Positions 58,078-64,000 of a stretch of DNA of 64,000 bases are shown here, in pieces (the first letter of the stretch is position 1; every line of letters begins with the position of its first letter). Made by a program: the position numbers and the translations under genes. This stretch comes from Bacteroidota bacterium. Its GTDB lineage: Bacteria > Bacteroidota > Bacteroidia > Flavobacteriales > Weeksellaceae. The notes under the pieces were generated by a model. That model searched no databases. It saw only the letters and a program-made list of their open reading frames with translations, and was not told where the DNA came from. The DNA lies in NCBI GenBank assembly GCA_023399595.1, contig JAEWOR010000060.1:55588-119587 (forward strand), read 5' to 3'.

Positions 58078-58422
58078 GTGTATAGATTAATCCTTATTAT
58101 TTTTTCTTTTGTGCTGCTTGTTTCACCATGTAGCATCAAATTTTCTATACATAACTTTGTTCAATCTGAATATTCGTCTGTAGAAAAAACGTCACCCAAT
58201 AAATCTACTTCTAAGCTTGTTCAGAAATGTCAAACGAGTTTTGCTCAAACTTCAAAAACAATTCAGAAAGATGTAAAGTTTTTTATTCTTCCTGATTTTT
58301 ATTCTAGTTGCGAGGGGTCTGTTGCAAATTCATACACTAAAATTCTCACTTTAGAAACCGTTCTGGAATCTATCAGGATAAAACTTTATGTTCTCTATTC
58401 ATGTCTAAAAATTGCCGCTTAG
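58078..58422 (+). CDS. Small exported protein at the head of the DoxD/TlpA cluster
   Basis: A 114-residue protein starting with GTG. MYRLILIIFSFVLLVSPCSIKF is a signal peptide or membrane anchor. The rest is Ser/Thr/Lys-rich with cysteines in KCQTSFAQ, YSSCEGS and YSCLKIAA. No family is recognised. Its place before the DoxD and TlpA genes and its cysteines suggest a periplasmic redox partner (inference). The start is supported by the promoter element 5 nt upstream; no ATG is available nearby. Confidence 0.65.
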   Translation: MYRLILIIFSFVLLVSPCSIKFSIHNFVQSEYSSVEKTSPNKSTSKLVQKCQTSFAQTSKTIQKDVKFFILPDFYSSCEGSVANSYTKILTLETVLESIRIKLYVLYSCLKIAA

Positions 58423-58472
58423 TTGATTTACTTTTTTTAGTAATTAATTAAACAATTTTTAGAACTTTTTTT

Positions 58473-59438
58473 ATGAATAACATATCCAAATTTTATATGG
58501 GCAATGCAGGTTTAGCGTTGCGTTTAGTTGTCGGCTGGACTTATTTTTCAGCGTTTTGGAGACGACTTATTTTAGAAAACAAACTTGATCCAGATGCTGC
58601 AGGTTATGTGGGTGAAAAATTCAATCATTTTCTTCCCAATGCTTTATTTATAAAGCCTCTCATCGAATATTTAGTTACTCATCCGGAAGCTTTGCTATTA
58701 AAAATGTGGGTTTTTACCATTGTGGAAGGAATAGTAGGTTTATTATTAATATTGGGTTACAGAACCAGATTAATGAGTTTTATAGTGATTTTCCTTGCGT
58801 TGGGAATTCTCTTAGGTTCTGGTTGGTTGGGAACAACTTGTCTGGATGAATGGCAAATAGGAATTTTAGGAATTGCGGGAGGTTTTACACTTTTACAATT
58901 AGGAAGCGGGAAAATATCTTTGGATGCTTTGTCTTCCCAGTTTGAAGTTCGAGAAGCTAAGTGGATGAAAGCTCTTCAACATCAGTTTTACAAACCATTT
59001 GTGATTATGAGTTTTGCTATTTTGGGATTAAGTTTATATACCAATCAGGTTTTTCATGGAGGAGTATTTGGAACTTTGCATAATAAATCTGTAAAACCTA
59101 AATTAGAAATTACCAACACTGTACAAAACGGTAAAAACACTTCTTTTGATGTAATGAGAGTGGAGGGAGCAGATGTTTATGGTTCTTTTTTAATTGGAAT
59201 AGATTTTTATAATAAAAATGGACAGAAAATTTATTCATTGGGAATGGAAGAATTAAGAAACTTTCCTAAAGAAAATATTTCCAATTATTACGTCTCGAAA
59301 ATAGTTCCACATAAAAACTCTTTATTGTTACCTTTAGGAGCAAAAGCAAAATTGAATTTTGAAATTCAAGAACAAGTTCATGAAATGGTTTTAACAGACA
59401 TAAGCGGATTACAATGGAAAGCAAACTTCAAAAATTAA
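58473..59438 (+). CDS. DoxD/DoxA-fused membrane protein (thiosulfate:quinone oxidoreductase-like)
   Basis: An inner-membrane protein of 321 residues. Residues 10-175 are a four-helix DoxX/DoxD domain (LALRLVVGWTYFSAFWRRLI, LLLKMWVFTIVEGIVGLLLILGY, FIVIFLALGILLGSGWLG, IGILGIAGGFTLLQLG). Residues 175-200 hold a fifth helix, and residues 205-321 are a DoxA-like periplasmic beta domain (NTSFDVMRVEGADVYGSFLIGIDFYN). In archaea DoxD and DoxA form thiosulfate:quinone oxidoreductase; here they are fused. Whether it oxidises thiosulfate or moves electrons to the TlpA protein downstream cannot be told. Confidence 0.85.
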   Translation: MNNISKFYMGNAGLALRLVVGWTYFSAFWRRLILENKLDPDAAGYVGEKFNHFLPNALFIKPLIEYLVTHPEALLLKMWVFTIVEGIVGLLLILGYRTRLMSFIVIFLALGILLGSGWLGTTCLDEWQIGILGIAGGFTLLQLGSGKISLDALSSQFEVREAKWMKALQHQFYKPFVIMSFAILGLSLYTNQVFHGGVFGTLHNKSVKPKLEITNTVQNGKNTSFDVMRVEGADVYGSFLIGIDFYNKNGQKIYSLGMEELRNFPKENISNYYVSKIVPHKNSLLLPLGAKAKLNFEIQEQVHEMVLTDISGLQWKANFKN

Positions 59439-60016
59439 TATCAGTAATGAAAAACAATATATTCACTATTGCATTAGGGGCAATTTTTCTATTAATGATT
59501 TTTGTACCCGAGGCGAAAGCTTCTGTGCAGAAAGGTTTAATGAAAGTAGGCTTCTTTCAGCCGGATTTTGAAGAAAAAAAAACCAAACCTGTTGCTACAA
59601 TTCCTACATACAGCATGAAAGTCTCTAACGTTAACGGAAATTTAATTACGGTTGAAGATTTAAAAGGAAAAGTGGTCTTCATTAATTTTTGGGCAACTTG
59701 GTGTCCTCCTTGTATTGCAGAAATGCCATCTTTACAAGTTTTGTACGATAAGATGAAAGATAAGGAGGATGTGGTTTTTCTTTTTGTAGAAATGGATGGG
59801 AATGTTTCTAAAGCTACAAAGTTTATGGAAAAAAGAAAACTTACCTTGCCTATACATTTTGTGAAATCTGAGGTTCCTCAAGAGTTTTTTCAAGGAAGTT
59901 TACCAACAACTATTATTCTGGACAAACAAGGAAATTTGGCTCATAAAACCCAAGGAATGGCAGATTATTCTGGTCAGAATGTTGTAGATTTTTTAGAGGA
60001 TTTAAGAAAGCAATAA
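59414..60016 (+). CDS. TlpA-family membrane-anchored thioredoxin
   Basis: A 200-residue protein with one N-terminal helix (FTIALGAIFLLMIFVPEA) and a periplasmic thioredoxin domain. The redox motif CPPC is in INFWATWCPPCIAEMPSL near residue 95, and the cis-Pro in SLPTTIILDKQGN near 168. It probably reduces periplasmic disulfides or supports cytochrome assembly. This start overlaps the DoxD/DoxA stop by 25 nt; the ATG at 59447 (MKNNIF) is equally likely and would remove the overlap. Third gene of the redox cluster, ended by a terminator. Confidence 0.9.
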   Translation: MESKLQKLISVMKNNIFTIALGAIFLLMIFVPEAKASVQKGLMKVGFFQPDFEEKKTKPVATIPTYSMKVSNVNGNLITVEDLKGKVVFINFWATWCPPCIAEMPSLQVLYDKMKDKEDVVFLFVEMDGNVSKATKFMEKRKLTLPIHFVKSEVPQEFFQGSLPTTIILDKQGNLAHKTQGMADYSGQNVVDFLEDLRKQ

Positions 60017-60064
60017 TTCAATTATTCTTGAATTGATTTTAAATCAACTAAAAAGTTACTTAAT

Positions 60065-60098
60065 AAAAAAACCTTTTGAAATTTTCAAAAGGTTTTTT
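60065..60098. terminator. Bidirectional terminator between TlpA and CNNM genes
   Basis: A long stem AAAAAACCTTTTGAA/TTCAAAAGGTTTTTT with a 3-nt loop between convergent genes. Confidence 0.9.
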
Positions 60099-60103
60099 GT
60101 TTT

Positions 60104-61393
60104 TTAATCTTTGTTTTTCTTTCTGAAGGCTAAAATTTTATCAATCCTGTTTCCATCTTTATCTATAATTTCAAGGAGATAATTTCCGATTTCTATTTTA
60201 TCTCCAATATGTGGAATGTTTTCAGATTTATTAAAAAATAATCCTGAAACCGTTACATAGTTATTTTCAATTTCATCGTCAATATTCACTTTAAAATGCT
60301 TTTTGAAATCATGCAGAGAACATTGTCCATCAATTAACCAAGAATTGTCGTCTCTTTTTATAATTTCTTGTTCATCTACATCATCATTTCCATCAGGAAT
60401 ATCGCCTACCAAATCATCCATAATGTCATTTAAGGTTACAATGCCTTTAGTAGTTCCATATTCGTCTATACAAATCGCCATATGGGCTTTATTATTCTGG
60501 AAACTTTCTAATAACGGATAAATAAAAGAATTTTCGCTTACAAAAACCGCTTTATTAATATAATTGGTTAAGCTAAAATTTTCATCCTCAGCAAAAAATA
60601 AATCTTTAAGTTTTACAATTCCAATAATGTTATCCAGATTATTATCTTCAACAATAGGATACACAGAAAATCTTTTTTGTTTAATAATTTCTTTCACTTC
60701 TGCAAAGCTCATTTTGGAATCTAATGCTACAATTTCACTTTTATGGGTGGCTAATGAATTTACTTTTCGGTCGCTCAGTTCAAAAGCATTTTTCATAATG
60801 TCGTGTTCCTTTTCCTCAATAACGCCACCTTCAGAACCTTCACGGATAATGGATTTTATTTCTTCTTCGGTTACAATTTCATTATCATTCGTATTTATTC
60901 CTAAAAGCTTCAAAACAATCTCGTTGGTTACAGTAAGCAACCAAACAAATGGAGATGCAATTTTAGAAAGCAAAAACATGGGTTTTGCGAAAATTAAAGC
61001 AATACTCTCAGGGAATTTAAGTCCTAAACGTTTAGGCAAAAGTTCACCAAAAACAATGGAGAAGAAAGTAATAATAATAACAATTAAACTCGATGCAATG
61101 GTGGATGCGTAAGGTGTTAAAAAGTCTATTTTAGCTACATTTTCGGCTAAATTTATAGTGAGTTTGTCCCCTGAATAAATACCTAATAAAATACCAATAA
61201 GCGTAATGCCTATTTGTACTGTAGATAAAAATTTATTTGGATTTTCAGAGAGTTCAATGGCTGTTTTTGCATTTACATTTCCTTTTAGTTTCTCGCTTTC
61301 TAGTTTGTATTTTTTTGAGGAAATTAAAGACATTTCCGCCATTGAAAATATGCCATTTAGTAAAATAAGTATTATAATAATTATAATCTCCAT
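60104..61393 (-). CDS. CNNM/CorC-type membrane protein with CBS domains (hemolysin family)
   Basis: A 429-residue inner-membrane protein. Residues 1-185 are the CNNM/DUF21 transmembrane domain (ILILLNGIFSMAEMSLIS; STVQIGITLIGILLGIY; FFSIVFGELLPKRLGLKFPE). Residues 205-330 are a CBS pair (DSKMSFAEVKEIIKQKRFSVYPIVED; GIVTLNDIMDDLVGDI). Residues 345-425 are the CorC_HlyC domain (WLIDGQCSLHDFKKHF). The family is linked to Mg2+ or Co2+ export and is often called hemolysin without evidence of haemolysis. Single gene with a bidirectional terminator. Confidence 0.93.
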   Translation of the reverse strand: MEIIIIIILILLNGIFSMAEMSLISSKKYKLESEKLKGNVNAKTAIELSENPNKFLSTVQIGITLIGILLGIYSGDKLTINLAENVAKIDFLTPYASTIASSLIVIIITFFSIVFGELLPKRLGLKFPESIALIFAKPMFLLSKIASPFVWLLTVTNEIVLKLLGINTNDNEIVTEEEIKSIIREGSEGGVIEEKEHDIMKNAFELSDRKVNSLATHKSEIVALDSKMSFAEVKEIIKQKRFSVYPIVEDNNLDNIIGIVKLKDLFFAEDENFSLTNYINKAVFVSENSFIYPLLESFQNNKAHMAICIDEYGTTKGIVTLNDIMDDLVGDIPDGNDDVDEQEIIKRDDNSWLIDGQCSLHDFKKHFKVNIDDEIENNYVTVSGLFFNKSENIPHIGDKIEIGNYLLEIIDKDGNRIDKILAFRKKNKD

Positions 61394-61544
61394 GCTCTTG
61401 TTATGGGTTTAAACAAAGGTAATTATTTGCTTTTTAATATTTGAAAATAATCTTTTCAAATCTTGTCTTAAGGCAATTGATAAATAAATTATCTATGATA
61501 CATTTGAAAGAGAGTTGAGCATAAAACATAAAACAATAAACATT

Positions 61545-61958
61545 ATGAGCATTATTAAAATAAGTACTAAAGTAAATGCGCCCATAGATAAAGTATGGGA
61601 TAGTTTTACCAATGATCATCATATTATAAAATGGAATTACGCATCCAACGATTGGGAATGTCCTTATGCTAAAACAGATTTTAAAGAAGGTGGAGATTTT
61701 GTCTACAGAATGGCAGCAAAAGATGAATCAATGGCATTTGATTTTGGTGGAACTTTTAATAAAATTGAAAATCATAAGAAAATTAAATACACTCTTGGAG
61801 ATGGCAGAAAAGTAAATATAGATTTTATAAAAATTACAGATGATGAGGTAGAAATTGTTGAAGAGTTTGAAGTAGAGAAAACCAATCCTGAAAAAATGCA
61901 AAAAACGGGATGGCAAGCTATATTAGATAATTTTAAAATGTATACTGAAACCTTATAA
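61545..61958 (+). CDS. SRPBCC / AHSA1-type protein
   Basis: A 137-residue cytoplasmic START-like protein: ISTKVNAPIDKVWDSFTND at residues 5-23, IIKWNYASNDWECPYAKTDFKEGGDFVYRM near 26-55, GTFNKIENHKKIKYTLGDGRKV, and MQKTGWQAILDNFKMYTE near the end. The ATG at 61545 is chosen; a TTG at 61515 would add ten unlike residues. A tandem paralog follows 98 nt later. Confidence 0.88.
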   Translation: MSIIKISTKVNAPIDKVWDSFTNDHHIIKWNYASNDWECPYAKTDFKEGGDFVYRMAAKDESMAFDFGGTFNKIENHKKIKYTLGDGRKVNIDFIKITDDEVEIVEEFEVEKTNPEKMQKTGWQAILDNFKMYTETL

Positions 61959-62056
61959 TTGTTACAAATTGTTAATATATAATGTTTATTAAATAAAAAA
62001 GTCTTAACTTAAGGCGTGGAATTGTAAATTATTAATCAAAATTAAAAGAATATTTT

Positions 62057-62470
62057 ATGGAACCTATCGTTATAGACATTATTATTTTAGAACCTATTGC
62101 AAAGGTTTGGGACTATTTTATTACTTCTAAGCATATTTTGAAATGGAATATTATTAACTCTCAATGGAACTGCGTAAAAGCAGAAACAGATTTTAAAGTT
62201 GGAGGACATTTTAATTATAGGATGAATATGAAAAATAAAGGCTTCGGATTTGATTATAATGGAACCTTTGAGGAAATTTTGCCATTTCAAAAAATTAAGT
62301 ACCAGCTAGATGATGGAAGAAAGGTAAGTGTTGAATTTGAGAAAGTAGATGATAATACCACAAAAATTATCCAGATTTATGAGCCTGAAGCCAAAACCTC
62401 TCGAGAAATGCAACGTGAAGGCTGGTATTCTATACTCAATAACTTTCATAAATATGTAGAACAAAATTAA
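62057..62470 (+). CDS. SRPBCC / AHSA1-type protein, tandem paralog
   Basis: A 137-residue cytoplasmic paralog of the preceding gene, aligning over its full length with the same blocks: ILEPIAKVWDYF, ILKWNIINSQWNCVKAETDFKVGG, GTFEEILPFQKIKYQLDDGRKV, and MQREGWYSILNNFHKYVEQ. The two have diverged widely in the middle, so the duplication is not recent. A VOC gene follows 27 nt later. Confidence 0.88.
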   Translation: MEPIVIDIIILEPIAKVWDYFITSKHILKWNIINSQWNCVKAETDFKVGGHFNYRMNMKNKGFGFDYNGTFEEILPFQKIKYQLDDGRKVSVEFEKVDDNTTKIIQIYEPEAKTSREMQREGWYSILNNFHKYVEQN

Positions 62471-62497
62471 AGCCCTGTTCTGCTAAAATTTACAATA

Positions 62498-62839
62498 ATG
62501 AACAATAATATTTTCCCATGTCTTTGGTGTGATGGTGATGCAAAAGAGTCCGCTAAATTTTATGTTGATGTTTTCGGCGGAAAAATAATTCAAAATACAC
62601 CAATGGTGATGAATATTGAACTTTTTAATCAGAAGTTTATGCTCCTAAATGGGGGGCCTAATTTCAAGAAAAATGCTTCTATCTCTTTTTTAGTCAATTG
62701 CAATACAGAAGATGAAGTTTTACGCTATTGGGAAAAATTTTCAGAAGGAGGTATTGTTTTAATGGAACTTAATTCTTATCCATGGAGTAAGAAATACGGA
62801 TGGATTCAAGATAAATACGGAACGACTTGGCAATTGTAA
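62498..62839 (+). CDS. PhnB-like VOC protein, N-terminal half of a stop-split gene
   Basis: Codes 113 residues forming one PhnB-like VOC domain: NIFPCLWCDGDAKESAKFYVDVFGGKI, MVMNIELFNQKFMLLNGGP, and SKKYGWIQDKYGTTWQL, ending at TAA 62837-62839. The same reading frame continues without a frameshift into YGDVEGTGQKIFPTLMF and a second PhnB-like domain. So this looks like the first half of a two-domain tandem VOC protein interrupted by one in-frame stop. Each half could still fold and act alone. Confidence 0.8.
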   Translation: MNNNIFPCLWCDGDAKESAKFYVDVFGGKIIQNTPMVMNIELFNQKFMLLNGGPNFKKNASISFLVNCNTEDEVLRYWEKFSEGGIVLMELNSYPWSKKYGWIQDKYGTTWQL

Positions 62840-62884
62840 TATGGAGATGTTGAAGGGACTGGCCAAAAGATTTTTCCTACTTTA

Positions 62885-63361
62885 ATGTTTATGCATGAGA
62901 ACAACGGAAAAGCTAAGCAAGCAATGGAGTTTTACACTCAAATTTTCCCTAATTCTAAGATTGAAAGCATATTGAAATACAAAGATGGTGGTGAAAATAA
63001 CAATGAAATACCAGAAAATGTTCAACACGCTCAGTTTGTCATCAATAATTATATTTTAAATTGTATGGATTCTTCTTTTAATCATTCTTTTGATTTTAGT
63101 GAAGGAATTTCTTTGGTGGTAATGACTGACACACAAGAGCAAACAGATTATTTCTGGAACTCTTTAATTTCCGATGGTGGTCGTGAAAGTATGTGTGGTT
63201 GGCTGGAAGACAAATATGGTGTAAGTTGGCAAATTACTCCTAAAAAACTAATAGAACTAGTGAGTAATTCTGATCCTCAAAAATCACAAAAAGCATTTCA
63301 AGCAATGCTCCAAATGAAAAAAATTATTATTGCAGATATTGAAAAAGCATATAACTCATAA
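62885..63361 (+). CDS. PhnB-like VOC protein, C-terminal half of a stop-split gene
   Basis: Codes 158 residues from the first available in-frame ATG: MFMHENNGKAKQAMEFYTQIFP, ENVQHAQFVINNYILNCMD, GGRESMCGWLEDKYGVSWQITPK, then a C-terminal helical tail (DPQKSQKAFQAMLQMKKIIIADIEKAY). It has the same frame as the upstream VOC half, separated only by TAA and 15 sense codons (62840-62884) that look like the inter-domain linker. Translation would need reinitiation or a separate start. A terminator follows. Confidence 0.8.
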   Translation: MFMHENNGKAKQAMEFYTQIFPNSKIESILKYKDGGENNNEIPENVQHAQFVINNYILNCMDSSFNHSFDFSEGISLVVMTDTQEQTDYFWNSLISDGGRESMCGWLEDKYGVSWQITPKKLIELVSNSDPQKSQKAFQAMLQMKKIIIADIEKAYNS

Positions 63362-63365
63362 TTAG

Positions 63366-63398
63366 AAACTCTCATTTCAAAAAGAATGAGAGTTTTTT
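63366..63398 (+). terminator. Intrinsic terminator after the VOC gene
   Basis: An 11-bp stem AAACTCTCATT/AATGAGAGTTT with an 8-nt loop, followed by a T run. Confidence 0.88.
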
Positions 63399-63425
63399 AA
63401 ATTTTTAAATCATTTAATCATCGTT

Positions 63426-63866
63426 ATGGAAACATTATCTTTTGAAATTATAATAAATGCTCCTCAGCAGAAAATATGGAACATTCTTTGGGATTCTAAA
63501 ACCTATGGAGAATGGACAAGAGCCTTTTGTGAAGGTTCTTCTTTAAAAACTGACTGGAAAGTAAATGGAAAAACTTATTTCTTGGACGGACAAGGAAACG
63601 GTATGGTTTCTACCATTGATAGTATAGAAGAACCAGATCATGTAGTTTTCAAACATTTGGGAACCTATTCCAATGGGGTAGAAGACACAGAAAGTATGGA
63701 GGTGAAACAATGGAGTGGTGCTTTCGAAAAATATTTTATCATTAATATGGGCGAGAATGTTAATAAACTTCATGTGGAAATGCAAACGGAGAAAAACTAT
63801 GTGGAGATGATGAAAAACAGTTTCCACAATGGTTTAGAGGTTGTTAAAAAACTTTCTGAAGAATAA
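63426..63866 (+). CDS. SRPBCC / AHSA1-type protein
   Basis: A 146-residue cytoplasmic START-like protein: LSFEIIINAPQQKIWNILWDSKTYGEW at the N-terminus, FCEGSSLKTDWKVNGKTYFLDGQGNGMVSTI near 36-66, HVVFKHLGTYSNGVED, and MMKNSFHNGLEVVKKLSEE at the end. It is the fourth gene of the SRPBCC/VOC run at 61.5-63.9 kb. Ligand unknown. The IS1595-like element begins right behind it. Confidence 0.88.
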   Translation: METLSFEIIINAPQQKIWNILWDSKTYGEWTRAFCEGSSLKTDWKVNGKTYFLDGQGNGMVSTIDSIEEPDHVVFKHLGTYSNGVEDTESMEVKQWSGAFEKYFIINMGENVNKLHVEMQTEKNYVEMMKNSFHNGLEVVKKLSEE

Positions 63867-63911
63867 ATTCATTAATATTTATGAATATCCGTAAGATTGC
63901 CTAATAATTTG

Positions 63912-63919
63912 TATATTTG
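63912..63919 (+). promoter_or_regulatory. Promoter -7 element TATATTTG for the transposase
   Basis: Full TAnnTTTG match 20 nt before the ATG at 63940; no -33 TTG at the usual distance. Confidence 0.45.
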
Positions 63920-63939
63920 TGTAATTCAAATTATTACAG

Positions 63940-64000
63940 ATGAATATTTTCAGTTTTACGGCGAATTTTGGAACCGAAGAAGATTGTAGAAAACACTTTA
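63940..64000 (+). CDS. IS1595-like transposase, N-terminal end only (cut by window edge)
   Basis: Only the first 20 residues are in the window: MNIFSFTANFGTEEDCRKHF. This matches the start of IS1595-family transposases, where a short segment with an E/D-x-C-R-K pattern precedes a zinc ribbon and a DDE domain. The family call rests on these few residues only. The left inverted repeat of the element should lie between 63867 and 63939 but cannot be picked out without the right end. Confidence 0.6.
   Translation, partial: MNIFSFTANFGTEEDCRKHF

Noticed and set aside
60104..61393. True hemolysin
   Set aside because: The CNNM-CBS-CorC domain order marks an ion-transport family; the hemolysin label is historical.

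Overview
The window is AT-rich and gene-dense and comes from a member of the Bacteroidota, class Flavobacteriia. The best guess is the Chryseobacterium/Cloacibacterium side (Weeksellaceae). Supporting signs are a fused LpxC/FabZ, the type IX secretion regulator PorX, a type IX sorting-domain protein, promoters of the TAnnTTTG type, almost no Shine-Dalgarno sequences, a dnaN far from any dnaA, and many MKK...SCS-type lipoproteins. The genus is inference; no rRNA or tRNA gene was seen.

Layout. 1-4.5 kb: the 3' part of a quinol-dependent nitric oxide reductase, a hemerythrin-domain protein, small proteins, an ABC-F remnant and a Rnk/GreA-C-like factor. 4.6-12.6 kb: porX on the minus strand, then a plus-strand envelope block (HD hydrolase, lpxD, lpxC/fabZ, lpxA, efp, a second lpxD-like gene) that makes the first steps of lipid A. 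12.7-19 kb: sucD, an outer-membrane barrel, a NatAB-like ABC exporter, a sorting-domain-only miniprotein and hemB. 19-26 kb: VOC and SRPBCC small proteins, glutaminyl cyclase, a deoxynucleoside kinase, an ArsC-like protein and a free-standing HNH/NUMOD4 gene. 26-31.5 kb: purB and purL.

31.5-36 kb: a two-gene minus-strand cassette encoding a trypsin-like/subtilisin double protease and an M19-like dipeptidase. Neither has a visible export signal. This is one of the two best candidates for an undescribed system. 36-47.9 kb: ordinary housekeeping genes (dnaN, pheT, hydroxybutyryl-CoA dehydrogenase, pcm) mixed with lipoproteins, a class A beta-lactamase and two exported alpha/beta hydrolases. 48.5-49.0 kb: a compact element with 19-bp inverted terminal repeats around a DUF559 (Vsr-like) endonuclease gene. 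This is the other best candidate. 49-54 kb: hutU, a DUF308 membrane protein, then a decayed thiamine cluster (thiG fragment, thiH, thiF). 54-60 kb: lipoproteins, an S41 peptidase, a metallo-beta-lactamase-fold hydrolase, and a DoxD/DoxA-TlpA redox cluster. 60-64 kb: a CNNM/CorC transporter, a second SRPBCC/VOC cluster with one gene split by a stop codon, and the start of an IS1595-like transposase at the window edge.

Between genes three recurring structures stand out: strong intrinsic terminators, some with unusually GC-rich perfect arms; degenerate 7-bp repeats at five places, one of them inside purL; and promoter -7 elements only 4-6 nt from the start codon, suggesting leaderless mRNAs. Most genes look intact. 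Clear decay is limited to the ABC-F fragment, thiG and one VOC gene.
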